A DNA stretch of 56,582 bases from Bradyrhizobium sp. Its GTDB lineage: Bacteria; Pseudomonadota; Alphaproteobacteria; Rhizobiales; Xanthobacteraceae. The first letter of the stretch is position 1. Every line of letters begins with the position of its first letter. The stretch spans positions 1 through 56,582 of the forward strand of contig NZ_JAUYQU010000092.1 in assembly GCF_030697065.1 (NCBI RefSeq), in the 5' to 3' direction. Positions 1-7,241 of the stretch are shown here, in pieces. Made by a program: the position numbers and the translations under genes. Under the pieces are notes generated by a model that was not told the DNA's origin, did not search any database, and worked only from the letters and a program-made list of their open reading frames with translations.

Positions 1-411
1 TCGAAAACAACCCCATGCACAGATACAGGCCGCGCCCTGGCATGCGTAATGCCAGCAGCTGCGTCCGGCAAATCACTGGCATTAATTCAGGGTGCGGACT
101 CCTTCTCCGCACATGCAACCGCGTCAAGCGAACGTCGTCGATAGCGCAGTTCATCCGGCAGCAAAGCCAATAACCAAGCCGCACGAGCCCGGCAGCGGAC
201 AATTGCCCCGAGCACACAGCACGGCGGATGCTGCTTTGACACAGATCAACGATCTGGCTGTTCCAGCGCTGGCCGCGGTTCGTTGCATCCTTCCGGCACC
301 GAAAGCGCCCAAGTCGCAACCGCATCAGGCGGAGGGCGACGGTTCACCCGGAAGCCTGCTTGACACTCCGTAAGTTTATACTTACGGTTAAGACTTCATC
401 AGGAGTTCGCC
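1..411. other. Intergenic or window-edge stretch before the ArsR gene
   Basis: I see no convincing gene here. The only open frame of any length (92-373, plus) gives a low-complexity Pro/Ala-rich translation with no ribosome binding site. A short hairpin is visible at 37-55 (CTGGCAT, five-base loop, ATGCCAG). The last 45 bases hold the operator and ribosome binding site of the ArsR-type gene that starts at 412. Confidence 0.5.
368..387. promoter_or_regulatory. Perfect inverted repeat, likely ArsR-family operator
   Basis: The sequence CCGTAAGTTTATACTTACGG has two perfect 7-base arms around TTTATA. It lies 24 bases before the ATG of an ArsR-family gene, and AGGAG at 401-405 is that gene's ribosome binding site. 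ArsR-type repressors usually bind imperfect 12-2-12 or similar palindromes over their own promoter, so autoregulation is the natural reading. It is inferred, not shown. Confidence 0.65.
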
Positions 412-738
412 ATGCTTCTCGCTGAACGGACATTGGATGCGTTGGGCGATCCAACGCGCCGGCTGATTTTCAAGCGGCTCAAGGGTGGCAACAAATCGGT
501 GGAGGAAGTTGCCAGGGGCCTCAGCGTAAGCCGCCCCGCCGTCTCGCAACATTTGAAGGTTCTCAAGACAGCCGGATTGGCGGTTGTCCGTGTGGAGGGC
601 ACGCGGCGGATTTACTCGGTGGATACGCGCGGCCTCACGGCACTGCGAGGCTGGCTGGATGGCTTCTGGGACAAGACGCTGATGGCCTTCAGGGATGCGG
701 CCGAGAAAGAAGCTGCGCGTGAAAGGGAAACTCGATGA
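412..738 (+). CDS. ArsR-family winged-helix transcriptional regulator
   Basis: This 108-residue protein has the full ArsR winged helix: helix 1 with LGDPTRRLIFKRL (about residues 10-22), the recognition region VSRPAVSQHLKVLKTAGL (about 39-56) and the beta wing VVRVEGTRRIYSVD. I see no CxC metal-sensing motif, so it is probably not an arsenic or cadmium sensor. Such regulators very often precede an SRPBCC/AHSA1 gene, as here, where the stop codon overlaps the next ATG by four bases (ATGA). The start is fixed by AGGAG at 401-405. A perfect palindrome at 368-387 suggests autoregulation. The ligand is unknown. Confidence 0.9.
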   Translation: MLLAERTLDALGDPTRRLIFKRLKGGNKSVEEVARGLSVSRPAVSQHLKVLKTAGLAVVRVEGTRRIYSVDTRGLTALRGWLDGFWDKTLMAFRDAAEKEAARERETR

Positions 739-1235
739 CTGGCATTGCTGCATCAACGACCGATCCGAACAGCGTACGAAAGGCCCTCACGGTCAAGGCG
801 CCGCAGCGCGTCGCCTGGCGCGTGTTCACCGAGAACCTTGGCAGCTGGTGGCCGCTGCACGTCTACAGGATCGGGAAGTCGGCTGCGGTGGATGCGTTCA
901 TTGAACCGTTCGCGGGCGGGCGCTGGTACGAACGCGGAGAGGATGGCAGCGATTGCCAATGGGGAAGCGTTCTCACGTGGGAACCGCCGTCGCGGCTGGT
1001 GCTGTCATGGGACATCGACGCAAATTGGCAGTATGACCCGGACCTGAAAACCGAAATTGAAATACGGTTCGTTTCGGAATCCAGCGACGTTACGCGCGTG
1101 GAGCTGGAGCATCGCAAGCTCGACCGGTACGGCGCGCGCCACGAGGAAATGCGTCGGATATTCGATAGCGAAGGCGACTGGGGCCGGCTCCTGGCAATGT
1201 TTGCAGCCCGTGCAGAAGGCGCAGCCGCGACTTAG
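735..1235 (+). CDS. SRPBCC / AHSA1-domain protein
   Basis: The 166-residue protein matches the START-like SRPBCC fold of the Aha1 C-terminal family: an N-terminal strand with KALTVKAPQRVAWRVFTENLGSWW, the mid-protein WYERGEDGSDCQWGSVLTWEPPSRLVLSWDI pattern cut here by a turn, and a C-terminal helix ending in FAARAEG. Members bind hydrophobic ligands or act as stress-related accessory proteins; no catalytic residue is defined. It overlaps the ArsR gene by four bases, so the two are probably translationally coupled. In this very common pairing the regulator controls the SRPBCC gene. The physiological ligand cannot be read from the sequence. Confidence 0.88.
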   Translation: MTGIAASTTDPNSVRKALTVKAPQRVAWRVFTENLGSWWPLHVYRIGKSAAVDAFIEPFAGGRWYERGEDGSDCQWGSVLTWEPPSRLVLSWDIDANWQYDPDLKTEIEIRFVSESSDVTRVELEHRKLDRYGARHEEMRRIFDSEGDWGRLLAMFAARAEGAAAT

Positions 1236-1268
1236 CAAACCCGTTCCTTCAGAATCAGTGGAGGACAG

Positions 1269-1470
1269 ATGCAATCCTACTACCACGTCGGAATCATTAC
1301 GCTGCTCAGCACGATCGGTGTTCGGCATGGCCGTACAGGTCGCACGCACGCGCACGAAAGTCGGCATTCCGGCTCCGGTGATGACCGGCGATGCGGTGCT
1401 GGAAAGAACGATCCGCGCCCATCTCAACACCGTTGAATGGATGCCGATTTTCCTGCCATCGGTCAGGTGA
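1269..1470 (+). pseudogene. Frameshifted, truncated MAPEG-family membrane protein
   Basis: From the ATG at 1269 the frame reads MQSYYHVGIITLLSTI, a typical MAPEG N-terminal membrane helix, and then becomes nonsense. The next frame continues the family pattern exactly, with VFGMAVQVARTRTKVG and ERTIRAHLNTVEWMPIFLP, before stopping at 1470. MAPEG proteins are about 130 residues, so the last membrane helix or helices are also gone. The shift falls near 1312-1325 and needs a one-base change. The family includes glutathione S-transferase-like membrane enzymes. The gene looks dead, unless the shift is a sequencing error; the missing C-terminus argues for true decay. Confidence 0.7.
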
Positions 1471-1678
1471 CGTTCATGATCATTCCGCCAACCGTAACAA
1501 TGCGTGCGAGGTCGGCCCAGCGGCGCTCACCCTCGTAGCGTCCAGCCGATCGCCCGACCCCGACCGTTGCGACGAGATTGTAGGTTACCGAAAGTACGTA
1601 ACCGACGACAAGGGCCGTGACGATCAGGTCGTTCATGATCAGCACCAGAAACGAAACTGACGTGAGCAAGATGACCAC
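1463..1678 (-). CDS. Small hydrophobic membrane protein, unknown
   Basis: A 71-residue reading frame with a GTG start, preceded by GGCGGA about five bases upstream. The first half is strongly hydrophobic (VILLTSVSFLVLIMN and ALVVGYVLSVTYNLVATVGV), giving one or two membrane helices, followed by a charged stretch RYEGERRWADLARIV and a short hydrophobic tail. Codon third positions are GC-rich as in the neighbours, which favours real coding. It converges on and slightly overlaps the MAPEG remnant. I do not recognise a family, and it could also be a fragment. Confidence 0.4.
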   Translation of the reverse strand: MVILLTSVSFLVLIMNDLIVTALVVGYVLSVTYNLVATVGVGRSAGRYEGERRWADLARIVTVGGMIMNVT

Positions 1679-1824
1679 AATTTCCGCCGGCCACAGCCCA
1701 ATTCCAGAACGTCTGCGACAGCGGGAGGTCGCCTTACCCGGTCGTGACCTGACTTTTTGCCATGCGATGCCGTCTGAAACTCCGAGCGTTCACCGCCGCT
1801 GTGCAAGACCTTTTTTGGCGCCCT

Positions 1825-2859
1825 TCAGCCTACGGATGCCCCAGCCTTCGCCCGGCTGATTCCGAGGGCCAGAATACGATGCAACAGGGCAGGGTAATCG
1901 AGCCCGTCATGAAGCGCGGCTGTCGCGAATTCCTGGCTCTTCGCTATTTCCGGATTGGGGTTCGCTTCGATGAAATACGGAGTGCCGTCGGCGGTGAGAC
2001 GAAAGTCGATCCGTGCGTATCCATCGAGCCCCAGGGTGCGGTAGATGCGTTTCGCCGTTCGCTGAATGCGGGCGGATACCTCCGGCGCAAGGTCTTCGGC
2101 CGGCCCGTCCACAATCCCGACGCGTTCCTGATAGCCGGGATCGTGTTTGACCTTTTCGGTGGCTATCTGCCGTGCCCCCTGACCGCCCATGCTGCCGAAC
2201 TTCAGTTCCCAGACCGGCAGAACCCGCAGCCGATTGTTGCCGAGCACGCCGACATAGAGCTCACGTCCCTCGATGTACTGCTCGGCGATCGCGGCCGTTC
2301 CGATCCGCTCGTGGACGAAGGCGACGCGCTCCGCGAGCTTCTCGTCCGTGTCGACGATGGATGCCTGCGAGATGCCGAAGGATCCATCCTCGTTCAGGCT
2401 CTTCACGATCAGCGGCAGCGCAAGACGCGTCGGCCGCTTGACCTTGCGGCGCATCGGAAACACGGCGAAGGCCGGCACCGCGATGCGGCGGTGGTGCACC
2501 AGGGTTTTCGAAAGATCCTTGCCGCGCGCCAGGATCAGACCGCGCGGATTGCAGCCGGTGTAGGGGATCTGCATCAGTTCGAGATAGCTTGCGATGTGCT
2601 GGTCATACATGGACTCATTGTGAAACTCCTCCAGCAAGGTGAACACCACATGCGGCTTGAAGCTTTCGATCTCCACGCGCACCGGCTTGATTTCCTCCTG
2701 GACGCCGAGCGCGTGAACTTGGTGTCCGGCCGCGCGCAACGTGTTCACGACGTCGAATTCGGTTTTCCATGCGTTGATTTCCCGCGCGGTGTATCCGTCG
2801 GCGGAGTCCGGGGGCACGAAGTCCGGATGCATCAGCACCAGAACGCGAAGGCGCCTCAT
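1825..2859 (-). CDS. ATP-grasp ligase related to D-alanine-D-alanine ligase
   Basis: The 344-residue protein has an N-terminal Rossmann-like part (MRRLRVLVLMHPDFVPP, then FDVVNTLRAAGH) and an ATP-grasp core. The core shows the ATP-binding strand LPLIVKSLNEDGSFGI, the hinge IAEQYIEGRELYVGVLG and the Mg-binding end GYARIDFR...YFIEANPNPEIA. True Ddl enzymes end in an EVNTLPG-type motif, so EANPNP marks a different branch and the substrates are open. The start at 2859 is chosen because it makes a four-base ATGA overlap with the metallopeptidase gene upstream, which predicts translational coupling. An ATP-grasp enzyme that joins a carboxylate to an amine, next to a peptidase that could cut such a product, suggests one shared pathway. 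That link is inference. Confidence 0.82.
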   Translation of the reverse strand: MRRLRVLVLMHPDFVPPDSADGYTAREINAWKTEFDVVNTLRAAGHQVHALGVQEEIKPVRVEIESFKPHVVFTLLEEFHNESMYDQHIASYLELMQIPYTGCNPRGLILARGKDLSKTLVHHRRIAVPAFAVFPMRRKVKRPTRLALPLIVKSLNEDGSFGISQASIVDTDEKLAERVAFVHERIGTAAIAEQYIEGRELYVGVLGNNRLRVLPVWELKFGSMGGQGARQIATEKVKHDPGYQERVGIVDGPAEDLAPEVSARIQRTAKRIYRTLGLDGYARIDFRLTADGTPYFIEANPNPEIAKSQEFATAALHDGLDYPALLHRILALGISRAKAGASVG

Positions 2860-3929
2860 AGCGCGATCCATTTGCGCCGCGAGGACGGGCCGAACAGCGC
2901 GTGCATGGTCTTGGCGGTCAACAGGATGGTGAAATCGGTCACCAGCTTCCGCTCGGAGCCGGCGGCACGCAGATCGAGTTCGCGGCAGCGGGAAATCATG
3001 TCGTCGAGTACGGCATCGAGGGTAAGCTGGTTCTCGCCCGTCCACCGCGCGACCAGCTGCCTGATTTGGGCGCGGTGTCGCCTGATGAGAACCGAGGCCG
3101 GTTGCGCCCGACGATGCCGTGGATCGCTGGAAAAGAGACGGGAAAGGTCGCGATCATAGGTCTTCGGCGCCTTGAACGCGTAGAACGCCTGCTTTTTCTC
3201 GTAGTGCTCGCCAAGCGTTTGACCAAGCTGATGCAGCGGATCGATACGCTCCCGATTCATGACCGGCGGCCGCTTGCCGGCAATCTCGGCCATCAGCTCG
3301 TCGACATATTCAAGCTTCTTCAGCGCCGGCCAGCCGGCATACCGTGTCCGCCAGCTCGACCGGGGCCGCAACCAAACCGCGAAGGTTTCGGCGAAATCCT
3401 CGTCCGGATGGCTCTGCGCATACCAGAGCCGAAGATGCTGAACATAACCCCGGCTGGCCGGATTGGGCCGGTAGTAGCGCGGGTAGCGCTTCGAAGACGG
3501 GCCGAACAATTGCTGCCATCGCCGGCGGCGTTGCAGCTGAAAGGCATGCTGCATGGCATGGCCTGCCTCGTGGCGCAGAATGGCCATGCACGCGGACCAG
3601 GTGCCGCCCTCGACATCGAGCATCATTTTCTTCTCGATTTTCATGAGGCGGGGATGGGCGAGATAGAACGGGATGGCGATGCCCGGCACACCTGCCGGAC
3701 TGAACCATTCGCTCGATATCCATGCGTGTGGCCGCAGCCGGATGTCTCGCGCCTGAAGCTCCTCATGGAGGGTTCCGAGGCAACCCTCGAGCCAGGTGCC
3801 TTCGACCGTCACCCTCAGACTACTGAGGCGCTGCTCGAGCAGCTGCTCATCCGACAGCGTCTCCCAGGGATATTTCCGAAGTGGCATGGGCATCCAGAAG
3901 CCAAACAACAGGCATCTGAATGGTGTCAC
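2856..3929 (-). CDS. Putative zinc metallopeptidase (HExxH)
   Basis: Numbered from the GTG at 3929, this 357-residue protein carries HEAGH at residues 120-124, followed by MQHAF. DEDFAETFAVWL about 55 residues later could supply a third, glutamate zinc ligand. This matches a family usually labelled putative zinc-binding metallopeptidase. No signal peptide or membrane helix is evident, so it is probably cytoplasmic. The start is uncertain: 3929 is GTG, while in-frame ATGs at 3896 and 3890 begin MPMPLRKYPWETL, a more natural N-terminus. The 3' end overlaps the ATP-grasp gene by four bases, so the pair is expressed together. The substrate is unknown. Confidence 0.75.
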   Translation of the reverse strand: MTPFRCLLFGFWMPMPLRKYPWETLSDEQLLEQRLSSLRVTVEGTWLEGCLGTLHEELQARDIRLRPHAWISSEWFSPAGVPGIAIPFYLAHPRLMKIEKKMMLDVEGGTWSACMAILRHEAGHAMQHAFQLQRRRRWQQLFGPSSKRYPRYYRPNPASRGYVQHLRLWYAQSHPDEDFAETFAVWLRPRSSWRTRYAGWPALKKLEYVDELMAEIAGKRPPVMNRERIDPLHQLGQTLGEHYEKKQAFYAFKAPKTYDRDLSRLFSSDPRHRRAQPASVLIRRHRAQIRQLVARWTGENQLTLDAVLDDMISRCRELDLRAAGSERKLVTDFTILLTAKTMHALFGPSSRRKWIAL

Positions 3930-4219
3930 AGGATACTGCCGGCCACAACCGGCGAGTCTGGCTGCGAGTCTTGACGACCTGCCGTCGTTCAGTGGCTCAC
4001 GCCAGCTTTGAGAGCACTTTCGGACTTAGGCGTATCCTGATCGATTTCGGCTTCCGGCGATTGGAACTGGCAAGAGAACGATGCCGGAATGCGACGAATT
4101 CCTCGTGCATGGCCAGGTCATGCTCAAGGCCATTTGGCTGCATGCCGATAAATCAGCGAGTTGCCCCTGGGATTCTCGCTCAATTCTCAGGAGCAAACTT
4201 CGCAGCGCCGCAGAAATCA

Positions 4220-4384
4220 TCAAAGCCGGCCCAAGAGCAGCAAGACGAGGAGAATGACCAGGATGACACCGATGATGCCCATGCCGCCGTGACCGAAGCC
4301 GTAGCCGTAGCCACCGAAGCGACCACTGAAGCCGCCAAGCAGGAAGATGACGAGAATGATGACGAGTATAAGTCCGAGCGACAT
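4220..4384 (-). CDS. DUF3309-type small membrane protein
   Basis: A 54-residue protein starting MSLGLILVIILVIFLLGG and ending in a second hydrophobic run, GIIGVILVILLVLLLLGRL, joined by a Gly/Tyr/Phe/His-rich loop (GRFGGYGYGFGHGG). The N-terminus matches the small DUF3309 family common in Rhizobiales. AAAGGGA lies about eight bases before the ATG. The gene sits in a stress-protein block with CsbD and an LTXXQ protein on the same strand. Function is unknown; an inner-membrane location is likely. Confidence 0.75.
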   Translation of the reverse strand: MSLGLILVIILVIFLLGGFSGRFGGYGYGFGHGGMGIIGVILVILLVLLLLGRL

Positions 4385-4553
4385 GGTCTGAATCCCTTTG
4401 TGAGTCCTGAGTTAGGGGTTGAGTCTCCTGCTGGTTCGCGAAGCCTTGAGCTTCATTCCTGCCAGCTATGCAGCAGCGTCGCCGGCAAGACGGCGCCCTT
4501 TTGTTGCGAGGGAAATGACGAAGGCGGCCATGAGGAACAGGGTCGTACCTGAT

Positions 4554-4727
4554 CTATTTTCCCTTGAGCGTGTCCTTGAGGCCGCCGATGGCGTTCTGAA
4601 CCTGACCCTCAATCTTGTCCGCCTTGCCTTCCGCCTCCAGCTTGGCGTCGCCGGCCACCTTGCCGACCGCCTGCTTGACGGTGCCCTTGACCTGCTTCGC
4701 TGATCCAGCGATCCGGTCTTTGTCCAT
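4554..4727 (-). CDS. CsbD-family stress protein
   Basis: A 57-residue, very hydrophilic protein beginning MDKDRIAGSAKQVKGTVKQA with alternating Lys, Ala, Gly and Glu, ending GGLKDTLKGK. This is the CsbD signature (N-terminal DRIxGxxKQxKGxxK, central GDxxLExEGKADKxxGxxQ). CsbD proteins are induced in general stress in many bacteria; the molecular role is unknown. GGAGGA precedes the ATG at a good distance, so the start is secure. It shares its strand with the DUF3309 gene downstream and the LTXXQ gene upstream. Confidence 0.9.
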   Translation of the reverse strand: MDKDRIAGSAKQVKGTVKQAVGKVAGDAKLEAEGKADKIEGQVQNAIGGLKDTLKGK

Positions 4728-4842
4728 AGCTGTGTCCTCCGATGTGGCGAAATGGGGAAACGATAGCCTCTGCTGTGCTCCGGCGTTGACTGGCGGTCGT
4801 TGCTGGCACGCGTGAATCGATTGCAGTCAGAAAGCGTTCCAC

Positions 4843-5319
4843 TCAGTAGCCGCGGCGATGACGATCCCTGCGAAAGTCACGATCCCTGCTGAAAAGTGTT
4901 TCGGAAAAGCGCCGCTTTTGCCGATCGTCGAGGCTGCTGTAAAGCGGTTGGGCGGCGTCTGCGAGCTTCTTCCGCGCATTCGCCTGGTCGATCTGCTGGT
5001 CGGCGTCCTTGCGCATTTCGTCGAGAACGTCGACGCTACCCTGTTGTCTGGCGTGAGCCGTTCGCCATGCAATCCGCGCTTCGGTCCGCTTCTTCCACAT
5101 ATCCACCACAGCGGTTTCAAATGCAGGCCAATTCGTCTCTTGCTCCGGAGTGAGGCGCAGGTCAGCCTTCATCTGGGCGGCGCGTGCCGCCGCCTGATCC
5201 GTGATCTGTCCCGCGGTCAATTCTGTGCGGTCCGAACGGTCTCTCGCAACCGCTGACCCGGAAATTGCCGTACCAGCCAGCATCGCCGCAGCTGTAACGA
5301 GGATGAGGGTCTTTCGCAT
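4843..5319 (-). CDS. Periplasmic LTXXQ-motif (Spy/CpxP-like) protein
   Basis: The 158-residue protein has a clear signal peptide (MRKTLILVTAAAMLAGTAISGSAVA) and the LTPEQ motif in LRLTPEQETNWPAFE at about residues 56-70. A long charged helix follows, then a second copy-like end LYSSLDDRQKRRFSETL and an Arg-rich tail. LTXXQ proteins related to Spy and CpxP are periplasmic chaperones or envelope-stress factors. AGGAGG precedes the ATG. It heads a run of small stress genes on the minus strand. A FixK-like box at 5485-5498 lies 166 bases upstream, but the distance is long for direct control. Confidence 0.85.
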   Translation of the reverse strand: MRKTLILVTAAAMLAGTAISGSAVARDRSDRTELTAGQITDQAAARAAQMKADLRLTPEQETNWPAFETAVVDMWKKRTEARIAWRTAHARQQGSVDVLDEMRKDADQQIDQANARKKLADAAQPLYSSLDDRQKRRFSETLFSRDRDFRRDRHRRGY

Positions 5320-5617
5320 GACGTCCTCCTTTGATGATTTCGAGTTCGGGTTCGTCGCGCAAGGGCGCTCAGCGATTGATTAGGCGCCTTAACCTGGTCC
5401 TCCGCAGCGGCGAGACAGTCAGGGATGGCCGAAGCCCGCTGCCGAGCTCACAATCAAAGATGAGGTCAAGATGGCGGAACTGCCTTGATGCAAGTCAAAC
5501 TCGTGTCGCATACCGAACATTCGTTTCCGCTACGGGAAGCTTTGAACTAAGACAAACATGTGCCCGTTATCGGACATCGGCTTGCAGCTCCGAAACGGGC
5601 TGGCGAGGCCGATAGCA
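5320..5617. other. Intergenic region with one FixK-like box
   Basis: About 300 bases without an intact gene, between the LTXXQ gene and a Crp/Fnr remnant. The notable content is the box at 5485-5498. I cannot find the missing cyclic-nucleotide-like domain of the remnant in any frame here, so that part appears deleted and not merely frameshifted. Confidence 0.5.
5485..5498. promoter_or_regulatory. FixK/FNR-type box
   Basis: TTGATGCAAGTCAA fits TTGA-N6-TCAA, the pattern bound by FixK and FNR regulators in rhizobia. If it acts at the usual -41.5 position towards plus, transcription would start near 5533, ahead of the Crp/Fnr remnant. Towards minus it would start near 5450, leaving a long leader before the LTXXQ gene. 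Confidence 0.55.
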
Positions 5618-5973
5618 GCCCAGGAGACGAACCAGCCGGCATTTACCGAACTCTTTCAATGTCCCATCTGCTGTCCCGCAACAGCCGCATTGAAGAGAAT
5701 CTGGTCGATCAGCTGTTCAATTCGAGCGAGAAGCGGCTGGCGCGACTGCTGCTATTGGCAAACTTCGGCAAGGACGGCGGCCTCGAGCCGATCAGGATTC
5801 GTGTCAGCCAGGAGACCTTGGCGGAGATGATCGGCACCACACGGTCGCGGGTGAGCTTTTTCATGAACAAATTCCGAAAGCTCGGCTTCATCAGCTATAA
5901 CGGCAAGATCGAAGTTCACACGTCGCTGCTGAACGCCGTTTTTCATGATACGCCGCAGATCCGGAGGGATTAG
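5618..5973 (+). pseudogene. Crp/Fnr-family regulator remnant, C-terminal HTH only
   Basis: From the ATG at 5659 the frame encodes 105 residues that match only the C-terminal winged helix of the Crp/Fnr family: LVDQLFNSSEKRLARLLLLA, then the HTH ISQETLA-like segment VSQETLAEMIGTTRSRVSFF and MNKFRKLGFISYNG. Just before, in another frame, PAFTELF continues the same family upstream; the two join if CA at 5657-5658 is removed. The effector-binding beta-roll (about 140 residues) is missing. The fragment could still be translated as a stand-alone DNA-binding domain, but no good ribosome binding site precedes 5659. A FixK-like box lies 120 bases upstream. Confidence 0.7.
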
Positions 5974-6041
5974 CCGGCCGGCGGCCATGTGGTCAGTTTT
6001 ATACAGCGTCTGCCGGCTGCGCGGCAGACAGATCGGATCCA

Positions 6042-6797
6042 ATGCCGACGCTTCGGATGGCTGAGCCGAAAGGCAACCGGTTGCTGGGCGCGCTGGAAGT
6101 TTCCAGCCGGCTGCGTATCGACCCCCATCTCGAGCCGGTCGAGCTCAAGCTCGGCACGGTGGTTTGTGAAGCAGGCGGCCTGCTCAAACACGCCTATTTT
6201 CCGGAGGGCTCGGTGCTATCGCTGCTGACCGTGCTGGAGAACGGCTCGGCGATCGAGACCGCGAACATCGGTCGCGAGGGAGCGTTCGGCCTGTTTGCCG
6301 CCATGTACAGCCGGGTCTCGTTCAACCGGTGCCTGGTGCAACTCGAGGGCGGCATGGTCCGCTGTCCGATCGAACTGCTGCAATCGGAGTTCAGGAACAG
6401 CGAACACGTCCGCAACCTGTTTGTCAGTTATTCCGAGACGCTGCTGTCGCAGGTGCAACAGACCGTCGCGTGCAATGCCCTGCACAATACCGAGCAACGG
6501 ATGTGCCGCTGGCTCCTGATGATGCATGATCGCGCCCAGGGCGAAGCGCTGCCTTACACGCACGAATTCCTGTCCGAGATGCTCGGCGCCAACCGCAAGT
6601 CGGTAACCATGGCGGCACAGGCGCTGCAGTCGGCCGGGCTGATCAGCTACCGCCGCGGCAAGATCCGGATCGTCGATCGCGCTGGCCTCGAAAAGGCATC
6701 CTGCGAATGCTACGCCATCGTCAAGGAGAGGTTCGATGCCTTCCTGATCCCGCCATCGACCGCGGTCCAGGGAAACACCTCTCAACGCAAGCGATAG
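6042..6797 (+). CDS. Crp/Fnr-family transcriptional regulator
   Basis: The 251-residue protein has an N-terminal cyclic-nucleotide-binding-like beta roll (about 20-140; KHAYFPEGSVLSLLTVLENG and IGREGAFGLFAAM) and a C-terminal HTH (about 165-220; LSEMLGANRKSVTMAAQALQ, then GLISYRRGKIRIVDR). It lacks the N-terminal Cys cluster of FNR and so is unlikely to sense oxygen by an iron-sulfur centre. Proteins of this type are abundant in Bradyrhizobium. The ligand is unknown. Its 3' end overlaps the convergent gene 6721-7122 by 77 bases. The start at the ATG at 6042 is a choice; the in-frame ATG at 6057 (MAEPKGNRLL) is equally possible. Confidence 0.85.
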   Translation: MPTLRMAEPKGNRLLGALEVSSRLRIDPHLEPVELKLGTVVCEAGGLLKHAYFPEGSVLSLLTVLENGSAIETANIGREGAFGLFAAMYSRVSFNRCLVQLEGGMVRCPIELLQSEFRNSEHVRNLFVSYSETLLSQVQQTVACNALHNTEQRMCRWLLMMHDRAQGEALPYTHEFLSEMLGANRKSVTMAAQALQSAGLISYRRGKIRIVDRAGLEKASCECYAIVKERFDAFLIPPSTAVQGNTSQRKR

Positions 6798-7122
6798 GCG
6801 ACAGGCTTCGGATCGACGTCGCGAGTGCGGGTGTCGGGGCGGGTTCAGTCACCGCGGTCAGCTGTCTGGCCAGTTCAAGGAAGCGCCGCTGCAAAGCTGG
6901 GTCCTGGATGGCGCCCACCAATTCCATGCAATCCGACGCCATCCGCAAGCAGGCGAGTTCGTGCTTTCGCGCAGACTCCCGATCGGCCGACTGTCCGCCA
7001 GCCAGCCGCCTGATCTCGGATTTCAGGGCCGCGCCGAGGTCGCCGCGCGCCATCTGCATGCAGCCCGCCGCCCGGCGCAGGTCTTCCTGCTCGAACTCCT
7101 GCGATTGATTCGAATCCAGCAC
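6721..7122 (-). CDS. Hypothetical helical protein
   Basis: A 133-residue reading frame with no family I recognise. The first 90 residues look like a real helical protein, with QEFEQEDLRRAAGCMQMARGD and DCMELVGAIQDPALQRRFLELA; the last 25, which overlap the convergent Crp/Fnr gene, look less so. I place the start at the GTG at 7122 because AAGGA sits eight bases ahead of it. In-frame ATGs lie at 7155 and 7170. It is convergent with the regulator and divergent from nothing nearby. Confidence 0.5.
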   Translation of the reverse strand: MLDSNQSQEFEQEDLRRAAGCMQMARGDLGAALKSEIRRLAGGQSADRESARKHELACLRMASDCMELVGAIQDPALQRRFLELARQLTAVTEPAPTPALATSIRSLSPIACVERCFPGPRSMAGSGRHRTSP

Positions 7123-7241
7123 TGTGCGCGTCCTTGATCGGGGAACGCCAATCATGGCACGGCGATGCACGGCCTGTCGGTGGCCTACGCCACAGACGGG
7201 AGGTTTAAATCCAGGATGGTGACGATGGCGGCGGCTATAGA

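Noticed and set aside
1762..3159. Plus-strand frame of 465 codons across the ATP-grasp gene
   Set aside because: Antisense shadow; the minus-strand reading has clear ATP-grasp motifs.
4081..4257. Plus-strand frame starting MPECDEFLVHGQ
   Set aside because: The first 25 residues look plausible, but the rest overlaps the DUF3309 gene antisense and there is no good ribosome binding site.
4478..4543. Minus-strand micro-frame MAAFVISLATKGRRLAGDAAA between CsbD and DUF3309
   Set aside because: Only 21 codons with a weak ribosome site; hydrophobic and possibly real, but not supportable from sequence alone.
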